Shown: positions 8,627 through 18,010, counted from the first letter of the stretch. The stretch: DNA of 64,000 nucleotides from Gammaproteobacteria bacterium (GCA_023228645.1 JALOAT010000011.1:28435-92434), one strand, 5' to 3'. The notes: generated from the sequence alone by a model not told the origin. Translations and numbers: made by a program.

Positions 8627-10447
8627 ATGAATAAACCCGTGCAGTGCAATATTTTCTGGGTGCAACTGTTTCCATTCCTGCGCTGGTGGCATCGCGTCAC
8701 ACGGCACAGCCTGCGCGATGACGGGCTCGCCGGCCTGACCGGCGCATTGATCGTCCTGCCCCAAGGCGTCGCCTTCGCGACCATCGCGGGCCTGCCCCCC
8801 GAGTACGGCCTCTATGCCGCCATGGTCCCGGCCATCATCGCGGCCCTGTGGGGCAGCTCCTGGCATCTGGTATCCGGTCCGACCACCGCTATCTCCATCG
8901 TGGTGTTCGCCTCCTTGAGCCCGCTGGCGGAACCCGGCAGCAGCGAGTACATCCGCTATGCACTCACCCTCGCCTTCCTGGTGGGCGCCATCCAGGTGGC
9001 CATGGCGCTGGCGCGCATGGGCACGCTGGTGAATTTCATTTCCCACTCGGTGGTCATCGGCTTCACGGCCGGTGCGGCCATCCTGATTGCCGCCAGCCAG
9101 GTGAAGAACTTCTTCGCCCTGAACATCCCGCGCGGCACGGAGTTCTACGAGATCATCCACCAGCTGATCGTGCAGATCGGCGACGTCAACCCCTATGTCA
9201 CGGCGGTGGGCGTTATCACCCTCATCACCGGCATCCTGGCGCGCAAGTACGCGCGCAAGGTGTACATGATTGTGGCCATGCTGGTGGGCAGCCTGGTGGC
9301 CTATGCTATCAACGCTGCCTTCGGCGCAGACGTGACCGGCATCGCCACGGTCGGTGCACTGCCCACCCATCTTCCGCCGCTGTCCGTCCCCGATCTCTCG
9401 CACGGCACGCTGCAAAAACTGGCCCCCGCGGCCCTGGCGGTGTCGTTGCTGGCGATCACCGAGGCGGTGTCCATTTCGCGCTCCATCGCGGCGCGTTCGC
9501 AGCAGCGCATCGACGGCAATCAGGAATTCCTCGGCCAGGGCCTGTCGAACATGGTCGGTGCCTTTTTCTCCGCGTATCCTTCGAGCGGGTCCTTCAACCG
9601 CAGCGGTGTGAACTACGAGGGTGGCGCCAAGACCCCGCTGTCGTCGGTATTCGCCGCCGCGGCGTTGGCGGTCATCGTGCTGCTGGTCGCCCCCCTCGCC
9701 GCCTACCTGCCGGTCGCCGCCATGGCGGGCATCCTGTTCCTGGTGGCCTGGGGCCTCGTCGACTTTCATCACATCAAGTTGATCGTGAAGGCCAGCCGCT
9801 CCGAAACGGCGGTACTGGTCACCACCTTCCTGGCCACGCTGTTCGTGGAGCTGGAATTCGCCATTTTCGCCGGCGTGATGCTGTCACTGGTGCTGTATCT
9901 CAAGCGCACCTCCAATCCGCGCATCCTGAGCCGCGTGCCGGACCCGCGCGCGCCGCGCCGGCAGTTCATCACCAGCCCGGGTCTGCCGGAGTGCCCGCAG
10001 TTCAAGATCGTGCGTATCGAAGGTTCGCTGTTCTTTGGTGCGGTCAACAACGTGGAACAGGCGCTGCAAAACATCGACGAACAGGACCCTGCCAAGAAGC
10101 ACCTGCTGGTGGTAGCCAAGGCGATCAACTTCGTGGACATCGCCGGTGCCGAAATGCTGGCGCAAGAGGCGACCCGTCGCCGCAAACTGGGCGGCGGGCT
10201 GTATCTGTACGAGGTCCGGGATACGGTGTGCGACATGCTTCACCGCGGCGGCTTCATCGGCGCCATCGGCGAGGAAAACATCTTCCGCTCCAAGACCGCA
10301 GCCCTGGCCACTATCGTCGACGAGCGCCTGGACCATGCCGTCTGCAGCACCTGCGACCGGCGGATCTTCCACGAGTGTGCGAAGTACGGGCGGAAAACGT
10401 CGGAGATTACCTCGGAGACAGACCCGCGCGCGGAACGCGTGGCTTGA
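8627..10447 (+). CDS. SulP-family anion transporter with STAS domain
   Basis: SLC26/SulP secondary transporter of 606 residues. The N-terminal two thirds hold many hydrophobic helices with family signatures (ALIVLPQGVAFATIAGLPPEYGLYA near residues 40-65, split here only for naming; VSGPTTAIS after it). A cytoplasmic STAS domain follows at about 455-550. Substrates in this family are sulfate, bicarbonate or other anions; the sequence does not decide which. The C-terminal tail after STAS carries a Cys-rich segment, CSTCDRRIFHEC, that resembles a small metal site. ATG at 8627. No transport partner genes are adjacent. Confidence 0.9.
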   Translation: MNKPVQCNIFWVQLFPFLRWWHRVTRHSLRDDGLAGLTGALIVLPQGVAFATIAGLPPEYGLYAAMVPAIIAALWGSSWHLVSGPTTAISIVVFASLSPLAEPGSSEYIRYALTLAFLVGAIQVAMALARMGTLVNFISHSVVIGFTAGAAILIAASQVKNFFALNIPRGTEFYEIIHQLIVQIGDVNPYVTAVGVITLITGILARKYARKVYMIVAMLVGSLVAYAINAAFGADVTGIATVGALPTHLPPLSVPDLSHGTLQKLAPAALAVSLLAITEAVSISRSIAARSQQRIDGNQEFLGQGLSNMVGAFFSAYPSSGSFNRSGVNYEGGAKTPLSSVFAAAALAVIVLLVAPLAAYLPVAAMAGILFLVAWGLVDFHHIKLIVKASRSETAVLVTTFLATLFVELEFAIFAGVMLSLVLYLKRTSNPRILSRVPDPRAPRRQFITSPGLPECPQFKIVRIEGSLFFGAVNNVEQALQNIDEQDPAKKHLLVVAKAINFVDIAGAEMLAQEATRRRKLGGGLYLYEVRDTVCDMLHRGGFIGAIGEENIFRSKTAALATIVDERLDHAVCSTCDRRIFHECAKYGRKTSEITSETDPRAERVA

Positions 10448-10578
10448 ATCCCACGGGAAGCTGCGACCGAGGCTAACCAAAAGCATGATTTTCGCATGCT
10501 AAGATGAGAAGGCGCTGGTGTTGACCACGCCAACATCGTACAAAGAGGCCACCGTCTGCGCAGCACCGTGGGAGAGAC

Positions 10579-12096
10579 GTGAGGTTGTTGGTCCGGAAAC
10601 TCAAAACCCAATTGGCCAACGCCGCGCTTCAAGCCGCCGCGCGCGTGGTGCGCTACACGCCGCACCACTTCCCCATCGCCTACAAGCTGGCGGTGGTGTT
10701 CACCTTGCTGATAACAGGTGGCATGTCGACGCTTGGCGTGGTGGTGGTCCGCGACCAGACGCGCCTGCTGCGCGAGCAGATGGCCGATTTCGGCCAGACC
10801 GTCGTGCATCAGGTCGCCGAGGCCTCCAAGGAGCCCCTGCTCGCCGGCGATCGCCTGGGCCTCGAGGCCACCTTGAACAATCTGGTGGGCAAGAGCAGCG
10901 TGCTGGGCGCCGGCATCTATACCGACGACGGTGATCTGGTGTTGCAGAGCGGTCTCGTGCCCTTCGACGCCGGCGTGGCCATGGCCAACCGGGAACAGGG
11001 TCCGCTGGACTGGGAGGAGACGGTGGAGGACAAAACGCCTGCCCGGGCCCTCACCTCGTTCATCGCGCCGGTAACGTTCCAGGACGTGATCGTCGGCTAT
11101 GCCCTGGTCACCTTCGACCGCACCGACATGGCCGGCGCCGAGGCCCATACCCTGCGCGCCGTGACCGGCACCACCCTGATGCTGGTGCTGATCGGCATCG
11201 GCGCCTCCGTGTTCCTGGGCAAACGCCTCACCCGCCCCATCAACCAGCTGATGGACGTGAGTCGCGCGATCAGTGCCGGCAACTACCAGATGCGCTTCGA
11301 CGAGCGGCGCAACGACGAGTTGGGAGCCCTCATGCAGTCCATGAACACCATGAGCGAGGGGCTACTGCGCAAAGAACAGGTGGAACAGACCTTCTCCCGC
11401 TACGTATCGCCAAATGTGGCCCGCGAGGTGCTCGCCCATCTGGAAACCGTACAGCTGGGCGGGCGGCGCGTAGAAGCCACCGTGCTGTTCGCCGATATCG
11501 CCGGCTTTACCAGCATGTCGGAGAACATGCACCCGGAAGACGTCAGCGCGCTGCTGAACGAATACTTCAGCTACATTGCCGAGGCGGCCCACGCCTATAA
11601 CGGCCACGTGGACAAATACATCGGCGACTGCGCCATGCTGTTGTTCGGCGTACCGCTGGAAGACCCCGACCACCTTTTCAAGGCCGTTGCCTGCGGCATC
11701 ACCGTCCAGACCTTGATCCAACGGCTCAACCTGCGGCGTGCCGCACGCGGCCTGAAACAGGTGCAGTTTCGCATCGGCGTCAATTGCGGCCCCATGCTCG
11801 CGGGCAACATGGGCTCACGCGAGCGCATGGAATACACCGTGGTCGGCGATTCCGTGAACCTCGCCTCGCGCCTGGCATCGGCGGGCGAGCCGGGGCAGCT
11901 CGTCATCAGCCAGGAGATGCAGCTCGACCCGCGCCTCATGGGCCGCGTGGAGACCCGCAAGCTCGGCACCATCCGCCTGCGCGGCAAGCGCCTGCCCGTG
12001 GCGACTTACCAGATTACCCGCCTGGCCCCGGACTACCAGGCATTGCTCGAGGAAAAGGTGGAGGCGCTGCTGCGCAGTGAGAGTGCCGCGGCATGA
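10579..12096 (+). CDS. membrane adenylate/guanylate cyclase (class III) with HAMP domain
   Basis: A 505-residue protein with TM1 (about 35-57), a periplasmic sensing region (about 58-194), TM2 (about 195-214), HAMP (about 215-268) and a class III cyclase domain (about 296-480). Metal-binding aspartates are Asp306 (LFADIAGF) and Asp350 (KYIGDCAM). EYTVVGDSVNLASR marks the purine/transition-state region and looks like adenylate rather than guanylate cyclase, though specificity is inferred. GTG start at 10579 with GGGAGAG upstream. The stop overlaps the next start by 4 nt (ATGA), so it is coupled to a TPR lipoprotein gene. Confidence 0.9.
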   Translation: MRLLVRKLKTQLANAALQAAARVVRYTPHHFPIAYKLAVVFTLLITGGMSTLGVVVVRDQTRLLREQMADFGQTVVHQVAEASKEPLLAGDRLGLEATLNNLVGKSSVLGAGIYTDDGDLVLQSGLVPFDAGVAMANREQGPLDWEETVEDKTPARALTSFIAPVTFQDVIVGYALVTFDRTDMAGAEAHTLRAVTGTTLMLVLIGIGASVFLGKRLTRPINQLMDVSRAISAGNYQMRFDERRNDELGALMQSMNTMSEGLLRKEQVEQTFSRYVSPNVAREVLAHLETVQLGGRRVEATVLFADIAGFTSMSENMHPEDVSALLNEYFSYIAEAAHAYNGHVDKYIGDCAMLLFGVPLEDPDHLFKAVACGITVQTLIQRLNLRRAARGLKQVQFRIGVNCGPMLAGNMGSRERMEYTVVGDSVNLASRLASAGEPGQLVISQEMQLDPRLMGRVETRKLGTIRLRGKRLPVATYQITRLAPDYQALLEEKVEALLRSESAAA

Positions 12097-13175
12097 AACT
12101 TCCGCACGCCATGCTGTTGGTGTCGCTGCTGCATCTCGGCGGCTGCGCCATCATTCCCTCGCTGGAAGGCGATCTGAACGGGCAACTGGATCGTTATCTG
12201 GAAAGCGGCGAGTACGGCAAGGCCCTCGATACCCTCACCTACGTGCGCAAGGACCACCCGGACTATGTGCGCCTGACGGCGCGCCGGCCGCAGGTGGAGG
12301 AACGTGCCCGGGCCTATGAACAGGCGCAGATCCGGCGCGCGGCGGAATTCACCGCACGCGGCGAGTGGGAGCAGGCCTTGGACACCTACCGGCGCGCCAT
12401 CAGTCAACTCCCGCGCAGCACACCACTGCGCAGCGAGCTCCAGGCGTTCCGGCGCAAGCAGGAGCATCGCATCGAAGAACTGAAGGTGGAGCGCCTGGTC
12501 GCGCGGGCGCGCTGGCTGGAGCGTGCGGTGTCACTGCAGGAGTCCATCGTTCGCGTCGATCCCGACGATTGGGTGGAGCGTTACCAGCTGGACCGCTTCA
12601 AGACCGAGGCGGTCGAACTGGCCAGTGAGCTCACACGCATCGGCAACGCCGCCCTGGAGAAGGAGCAATTGGGTATCGCCGCGCGCACCCTGCCCATTGC
12701 CGCCCGCCTGAGTCCCAACCCCAACGCGGTGAACGCCAACGATCGCCTGAGCCATGCCGAAGCCAGCCAGGTCGAGGAGCAGCGGCGCAGCCAGATGAAG
12801 GCAATGCAGCGTCTGCGCCAGCGCGAGACCACCAAGACCCTCGCCGAATTCCGCGCGGCACAGAGCGCCGGCGACCTGCACCAGGCACGCCAGCTCATGC
12901 TCCGGCTGGTGGAGATCGATAGCGAAAACACCGAGGTCCAGGCCGAGCGCAGCCAGTTCGAGGCACAGCTGGACAAGGTGCTCGGGACACACCTGGAAGC
13001 TGCCATCAGCTTGTATGGCCGCGGGCGCTTCGAGGAAGCGGTCGCCCACTGGCAACGCGTGCTTGCCATCGACCCGCACCACGAGCAGGCCCGCGCGGGC
13101 GTCGAGCGCGCCGAGCGCGTGATGCAGAAACTCAAGCAGTTGCGGGAAAAGCAGGGCTCTGCCACCGCGCCCTGA
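12093..13175 (+). CDS. TPR-repeat lipoprotein coupled to the cyclase
   Basis: A 360-residue protein with a lipoprotein signal peptide; the lipobox LGGC ends at Cys18. The mature part is almost wholly helical and tetratricopeptide-like (YLESGEYGKALDTL early, LYGRGRFEEAVAHWQRVLAI late), rich in Arg, Glu and Gln. It probably sits on the periplasmic face of a membrane. Its ATGA overlap with the cyclase suggests equimolar synthesis and a shared pathway, perhaps presenting a signal to the cyclase sensor region. No named family is recognised; function is unknown. Confidence 0.8.
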   Translation: MKLPHAMLLVSLLHLGGCAIIPSLEGDLNGQLDRYLESGEYGKALDTLTYVRKDHPDYVRLTARRPQVEERARAYEQAQIRRAAEFTARGEWEQALDTYRRAISQLPRSTPLRSELQAFRRKQEHRIEELKVERLVARARWLERAVSLQESIVRVDPDDWVERYQLDRFKTEAVELASELTRIGNAALEKEQLGIAARTLPIAARLSPNPNAVNANDRLSHAEASQVEEQRRSQMKAMQRLRQRETTKTLAEFRAAQSAGDLHQARQLMLRLVEIDSENTEVQAERSQFEAQLDKVLGTHLEAAISLYGRGRFEEAVAHWQRVLAIDPHHEQARAGVERAERVMQKLKQLREKQGSATAP

Positions 13176-13217
13176 TAACTCCATATAGACTTTTTTTCGT
13201 CGCGGGCCGCCCCACAC

Positions 13218-13263
13218 CCCGAATCCCGCTGCGCTTCATACGGGCTGCGAAATTCGGGCTACG
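13218..13263 (-). repeat. REP-like palindromic repeat (GTAGCCCG type)
   Basis: Read on the minus strand, this stretch has the form CGTAGCCCG...GCGCAGCGGGATTCGGG, the layout of common gammaproteobacterial REP sequences. It lies in the gap between the convergent TPR lipoprotein and parC genes and resembles copies at 17905-17938 and 34280-34310. Confidence 0.6.
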
Positions 13264-13290
13264 AAGTCCGGGCTGCTTGACCCGTATTCC

Positions 13291-13335
13291 TTTGTGTTCT
13301 CTGTGTTCTCTGCGTCCTCTGCATCTTTGCGTTGG
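13291..13335. repeat. 9-nt-periodic intergenic repeat, five units
   Basis: Five successive 9-mers (TTTGTGTTC, TCTGTGTTC, TCTGCGTCC, TCTGCATCT, TTGCGTTGG) occupy the gap just after the REP. The unit pattern YYYGYGNNC matches the elements at 15673-15828, 30063-30090, 30733-30918 and 61563-61651. Confidence 0.75.
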
Positions 13336-13383
13336 GCCTTTTTCTTCCTGCCCACGGCACGAAGTCCAGACCACGAAACGGTC

Positions 13384-15630
13384 TCAGCTGCCGACCTTGA
13401 GGCCTTCTGCGCGCTGGAAGCCGCGGGGCAGCATGCTGCCGCGCCGCCCGCGCTCGCCCATGTAGTGCTCCAGATCGGCGGGCTTGAGGGTCATGTGGCG
13501 CTTGCCCGCCAACACCGTTAACCCTTCGCCCTTCGGCAGCACCACCACTCCCGTGACGAACTCGTCGCGGCTGGCATGGCGCTCGGTCGCGATACCGATG
13601 ATCTTGTTGCCCTTGCCCTTGGCCAGCTGCGGCAGGTCCTTGATCGGGAACACCAGCAGCCTGCCCTCGTTGGTGAGCGCCGCCACCAGGTCAGTGTCGA
13701 GGTTCGACACACGCCCCGGCACCAGCACCCGGGCGTGCTCGGGCACGGTCAGCACGGCCTTGCCGTTGCGGTTGCGCGCGAACAGGTCCTCCAGCTTGGC
13801 GACGAAGCCGTAACCCAGGTCGGTGGCAAGTAGCCACAGTTCCTCGGGCTCGCCCATCAGCACCGTGACGAACTCGGCGCCCGGCGGCGGGTTCACGCGG
13901 CCCGTGAGCGGCTCGCCCTGGCCGCGTGCCGAGGGGAAGCTGTGGGCCATCAGCGAGTAGGTGCGGCCGGTGGAATCCAGGAAGGTGGCGAGCTGGTTGC
14001 TCTTGCCCGGGGCACTGGCACGGTAGGCGTCGCCCGCCTTGTACGAAAGCGCCGCCGGATCGATGTCGTGGCCCTTGGCGGCGCGCACCCAGCCCTTGCC
14101 GGAGAGCACCACGGTCACGGGATCGGCGCCGACCAGCGCGGTCTCGTCGAGGGCCTGCGCCGCGGCGCGGGTCACGATGGGTGAGCGGCGTTCGTCGCCG
14201 AACGCCTCCGTATCCTTGATGAGTTCGTCGCGCACCAGGTTCCTGAGGCGCTTGTCCGAGCCGAGGATCTTCTCGATGTGGGCCTTTTCCTTGGCAAGGT
14301 CCGCCTGCTCACCGCGGATCTTCATCTCCTCCAGGCGCGCGAGCTGACGCAGCTTGGTGTCGAGGATGAAATCAGTCTGCACCTCGCTGAGCCCGAAGCG
14401 CGCCATGAGCTCGGCCTTGGGATTCTCTTCCTCGCGGATGATGCGGATCACCTCGTCGAGGTTCAGGAAGGCGATGAGCAGGCCATCCAGCAGATGCAGG
14501 CGGCGTTCCACTTTTTCGAGGCGGTGCTGCAGGCGACGGCGCACCGTGGCGAGGCGGAAGGTGAGCCACTCGGACAGCATATCGCGCAGGTTCTTCACGC
14601 GCGGGCGGCCGTCCAGGCCCAGCACGTTCATGTTCACTCGGTAGGTGCGCTCCAGGTCCGTGGTGGCGAACAGGTGATTCATGAGTTCGTCCACGTCCAC
14701 GCGGTTGCTGCGTGGCACGATCACCAGGCGCGTAGGATTCTCGTGGTCGGACTCGTCGCGCAGGTCTTCCACCATCGGCAGCTTCTTCTGCTGCATCTGC
14801 TGGGCGATCTGCTCCAGCACCTTGGCGCCCGAGGTCTGGTGGGGCAGCGCAGTGACAACGATGTCACCGTCCTCGCGCTCCCACTTGGCGCGCATGCGCA
14901 CCGAACCCAGACCGGTTTCGTAGATTTTTCGCAGGTCTGCCGCGGGCGAGATGATCTCCGCCTCGGTGGGATAGTCCGGGCCCTGCACGTGCTCGCACAG
15001 CTCCGCCACCGTGGCCTTGGGATTCTCCAACAGATGGATGCAGGCGCTCGCCACTTCGCGGAGGTTGTGGGGCGGGATGTCGGTGGCCATGCCCACGGCG
15101 ATGCCGGTGGTGCCGTTGAGCAGCACGTGAGGCACGCGCGCCGGCAGCACCGAGGGTTCTTCCAGGGTGCCGTCGAAGTTGGGCACCCAATCCACTGTGC
15201 CCTGATCGGCCTCGGCGAGCAGCAGTTCGGTGAAGCGCGACAGGCGCGCCTCGGTGTAGCGCATGGCGGCGAAGGACTTGGGATCGTCGGGCGAGCCCCA
15301 GTTGCCCTGGCCGTCCACCAGCGGATAGCGGTAGGAGAACGGCTGAGCCATGAGCACCATGGCCTCGTAGCACGCCGAGTCGCCGTGCGGGTGGTACTTG
15401 CCCAGCACGTCACCGACGGTGCGCGCCGATTTCTTGTGCTTGGACGCGGCGGACAGCCCCAGCTCGCTCATGGCGTAGACGATGCGCCGCTGCACGGGCT
15501 TGAGCCCGTCGCCAACGTGCGGCAGGGCGCGGTCCATGATCACGTACATGGAGTAATCCAGGTACGCCTTCTCGGTGAAGGTCTTGAGTGGCAGGCGCTC
15601 GACACCTTCGTAATTCAGTTCAGTAGCCAT
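13384..15630 (-). CDS. parC: DNA topoisomerase IV subunit A
   Basis: Cleavage/re-ligation subunit of topoisomerase IV, 748 residues, which decatenates daughter chromosomes with ParE. The active-site tyrosine is Tyr125 in MRYTEARL. The quinolone-resistance region reads GKYHPHGDSACYEAM with Ser85 and Glu89, equivalent to E. coli Ser80 and Glu84, so it looks wild type. The C-terminal third is the short beta-pinwheel typical of ParC rather than GyrA. parE lies upstream on the same strand, 234 bp away across a repeat element, which may allow separate regulation. Confidence 0.96.
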   Translation of the reverse strand: MATELNYEGVERLPLKTFTEKAYLDYSMYVIMDRALPHVGDGLKPVQRRIVYAMSELGLSAASKHKKSARTVGDVLGKYHPHGDSACYEAMVLMAQPFSYRYPLVDGQGNWGSPDDPKSFAAMRYTEARLSRFTELLLAEADQGTVDWVPNFDGTLEEPSVLPARVPHVLLNGTTGIAVGMATDIPPHNLREVASACIHLLENPKATVAELCEHVQGPDYPTEAEIISPAADLRKIYETGLGSVRMRAKWEREDGDIVVTALPHQTSGAKVLEQIAQQMQQKKLPMVEDLRDESDHENPTRLVIVPRSNRVDVDELMNHLFATTDLERTYRVNMNVLGLDGRPRVKNLRDMLSEWLTFRLATVRRRLQHRLEKVERRLHLLDGLLIAFLNLDEVIRIIREEENPKAELMARFGLSEVQTDFILDTKLRQLARLEEMKIRGEQADLAKEKAHIEKILGSDKRLRNLVRDELIKDTEAFGDERRSPIVTRAAAQALDETALVGADPVTVVLSGKGWVRAAKGHDIDPAALSYKAGDAYRASAPGKSNQLATFLDSTGRTYSLMAHSFPSARGQGEPLTGRVNPPPGAEFVTVLMGEPEELWLLATDLGYGFVAKLEDLFARNRNGKAVLTVPEHARVLVPGRVSNLDTDLVAALTNEGRLLVFPIKDLPQLAKGKGNKIIGIATERHASRDEFVTGVVVLPKGEGLTVLAGKRHMTLKPADLEHYMGERGRRGSMLPRGFQRAEGLKVGS

Positions 15631-15672
15631 GTCGTATCCGGAAATTCAGTCAATCCGTGAAGAAAAAGCTTT

Positions 15673-15828
15673 AACCACGGGGGACACGGGGAATTCGATC
15701 TCTCTGTGAGCGGCCTCAGGCCGCGATGGCGCGGTATGCAGAAACAAATCGCGGCCCGAGGCCGTTCCTACAGGTGACAGCTACCCGTCCACCGATTTTC
15801 CCCCGTGTTCCCCGTGTCCCCCGTGGTT
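15673..15828. repeat. composite repeat element: 21-bp inverted 9-nt-repeat arms around a REP pair
   Basis: The left arm (15673-15693) and right arm (15808-15828) are perfect 21-bp inverted copies of the 9-nt-periodic sequence ending in CCGTGGTT. Between them lie two REP-like units in opposite orientation: GTGAGCGGCCTCAGGCCGCG on plus near 15706-15725, and its relative GTAGGAACGGCCTCGG.. on minus, ending near 15773. The element fills the parE-parC gap. No open frame is credible in it. Confidence 0.8.
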
Positions 15829-15864
15829 TGGCTTTCTCTTGCTTTTCTCTTTCTTCGTTCGCCC

Positions 15865-17757
15865 TCAGAGCACCTCGGCCAGGTCGCCTTTTTGCTCCAG
15901 CCAGGTCTTGCGTTCGCCTGAGCGTTTCTTGGCGAGCAGCATGTCCATGAGGGCGGCAGTGTCGTCGTCGTCCTCCACGGTGAGCTGCACCAGGCGGCGG
16001 GTGTCGGGCGCCAGGGTGGTCTCGCGCAGTTGCAAGGGGTTCATTTCACCCAGGCCCTTGAAGCGGGTCACCTGTACCTTGCCGCGCTTGCCCTCGGCGG
16101 CGATGCGGTCGAGCACGCCCTTCTTCTCGGCCTCGTCCAGGGCGTAATACACGTCCTTGCCGATGTCGATGCGGTACAGCGGCGGCATGGCGATGTAGAC
16201 GTGGCCGCGCGCCACCAGCGGGCGGAAGTGGCGCAGGAACAGCGCGCACAGCAGGGTGGCGATGTGGGCGCCGTCGGAGTCGGCGTCGGCCAGGACGCAG
16301 ATCTTGCCGTAGCGCAGGCCATCCAGCTTGTCGGAGCCCGGGTCCACGCCGATGGCCACGGCGATGTCGTGCACCTCCTGGGAGCCGAGCACCTCGTTCG
16401 AATCCACTTCCCAGGTGTTCAGGATCTTGCCGCGCAGCGGCATGATGGCCTGGAATTGCTTGTCGCGCGCCTGCTTGGCGGAGCCGCCGGCGGAGTCGCC
16501 CTCCACCAGGAACAGTTCGGTTTGCTTGAGGTCCTGCAAGGTGCAGTCCGCCAGCTTGCCTGGCAGCGCCGGGCCCTGGGTGATCTTCTTGCGCTCCACC
16601 TTCTTGCCGGCGCGGAGGCGTGACTGCGCGGCGTTGATGGCCAGCTCGGCCAGCTTTTCGCCCACGTCGGTGTGGCCATTGAGCCAGAGGGAAAAGGCGT
16701 CTTTCACCACGCCTGAGACAAAGGCCGCGCTCTCGCGGGAGGACAGGCGCTCCTTGGTCTGGCCGGAGAACTGCGGGTCCTGCATCTTCACCGAGAGGAT
16801 GTAGCTGGCCTTGTCCCACACGTCCTCGGGCGCCAGTTTCACGCCGCGGGGCAGCAGGTCGCGGAACTCGCAGAAGTCGCGCATGGCCTCGGTGAGCCCG
16901 GTGCGGAAACCATTCACGTGGGTGCCACCCTGCGCGGTGGGGATGAGGTTCACGTAGCTTTCTCCGACCGGCTCACCGCCTTCCGGCAGCCACACGATGG
17001 CCCACTCCGCCGCCTCGCTGGTGCCCGTGAAGGCGCCCATGAACGGCTCTTCCTCGGGCAGCGTGAGGGTATCGGCCAGGGCGTCCATGAGGTAATCGCG
17101 CAGCCCCGCCTCGTAATGCCACTCCTCGCGTTCGCCGCTCGCCTCGTCCAGGAAGGTGATGCGCAGGCCGGGGCACAGCACCGCCTTGGCGCGCAGCACG
17201 TGCTTTAGGCGCGGCACGGCGAACTTGGGCGAGTCGAAGAACTTCGGATCGGGCGTGAAGCGTACGGTGGTGCCGGTGTCGCGCTTGCCGGTGCTGCCCA
17301 CCACCTTCAGCTTTTCAACCCGTGCACCATCCTCGAAGGCCATGTGGTGCTCGGCGCCGTCGCGGCGCACCCACACGTCGAGGCGTTTGGACAAAGCGTT
17401 CACCACCGACACGCCCACGCCGTGCAGGCCGCCGGAAAACTGATAGCTCTTGTTGGAGAACTTGCCGCCGGCGTGCAGCTTGGTGAGGATGACCTCCACG
17501 CCCGGCAGCTTCTCCCGCGGGTGGATGTCCACCGGCATGCCCCGGCCATCGTCCTTCACGGACAACGAGCCGTCCTTGTGCAGGACCACTTCGATGGTCT
17601 TGGCAAAGCCCGCTACCGCCTCGTCGACGGAGTTGTCGATGACCTCCTGGGCGAGATGGTTGGGGCGCTCGGTCTGGGTATACATGCCCGGGCGCTTGCG
17701 CACGGGCTCCAGGCCGGAGAGGACTTCGATGGATTCAGCAGTGTAGTACTGGGCCAT
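15865..17757 (-). CDS. parE: DNA topoisomerase IV subunit B
   Basis: ATPase subunit of topoisomerase IV, 630 residues. GHKL ATPase motifs: NSVDEA, DDGRGMPVD and GGLHGVGVS in the first 130 residues. Toprim motifs: LVEGDSAGGSAKQARD and LADADSDGAH. It lacks the roughly 170-residue insertion of some GyrB proteins, and its context with parC supports ParE. The start chosen is the ATG at 17757 (MAQYYTAESIEVL), which aligns with E. coli ParE. A TTG at 17778 in the same frame would add seven residues; neither has a strong ribosome site. Confidence 0.95.
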   Translation of the reverse strand: MAQYYTAESIEVLSGLEPVRKRPGMYTQTERPNHLAQEVIDNSVDEAVAGFAKTIEVVLHKDGSLSVKDDGRGMPVDIHPREKLPGVEVILTKLHAGGKFSNKSYQFSGGLHGVGVSVVNALSKRLDVWVRRDGAEHHMAFEDGARVEKLKVVGSTGKRDTGTTVRFTPDPKFFDSPKFAVPRLKHVLRAKAVLCPGLRITFLDEASGEREEWHYEAGLRDYLMDALADTLTLPEEEPFMGAFTGTSEAAEWAIVWLPEGGEPVGESYVNLIPTAQGGTHVNGFRTGLTEAMRDFCEFRDLLPRGVKLAPEDVWDKASYILSVKMQDPQFSGQTKERLSSRESAAFVSGVVKDAFSLWLNGHTDVGEKLAELAINAAQSRLRAGKKVERKKITQGPALPGKLADCTLQDLKQTELFLVEGDSAGGSAKQARDKQFQAIMPLRGKILNTWEVDSNEVLGSQEVHDIAVAIGVDPGSDKLDGLRYGKICVLADADSDGAHIATLLCALFLRHFRPLVARGHVYIAMPPLYRIDIGKDVYYALDEAEKKGVLDRIAAEGKRGKVQVTRFKGLGEMNPLQLRETTLAPDTRRLVQLTVEDDDDTAALMDMLLAKKRSGERKTWLEQKGDLAEVL

Positions 17758-17904
17758 TGTTTTCAATAAGTTAGACAATGATGGCCGTCGGACGGGCCGG
17801 AAAAAGCGCGGGCAATCATAGCGTATGGCGGCGGGGGGAGGTCAAAAAGGGATTTCCGGCGCGTGACCTCTTCGGGTTGGACTTTGTGGACGGGCGGCAG
17901 TTTC

Positions 17905-17938
17905 GCAGCCCGATGGAGCAGAACGGAGTCCGGGTTCC
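17905..17938 (+). repeat. degenerate REP-like repeat
   Basis: GCAGCCCGATGGAGC...GGAGTCCGGGTTCC in the 253-bp gap between parE and the GH15 gene follows the same layout as the GTAGCCCGGATGGAGCGCAG-type REPs here. Apart from this repeat I see nothing else distinct in the gap. Confidence 0.5.
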
Positions 17939-18010
17939 ATGGTCCCCGTCTGGCCCGTTCGCCAAGCCGGGAGACCGCCCTTCTACACTGAGGAGAACAG
18001 GCATGGACCC

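Noticed and set aside
10482..10500. Short inverted repeat AGCATG/CATGCT after the SulP gene
   Set aside because: Only 6 bp with no T-run; too weak to call a terminator.
13291..13335. CRISPR-like array
   Set aside because: Units are 9 nt with no spacers and no cas genes nearby.
13294..13521. Possible small gene reading the 9-nt repeat (Phe-Ser-Val-Phe-Ser-Ala type product)
   Set aside because: The product is only the translated repeat and then runs into parC on the other strand.
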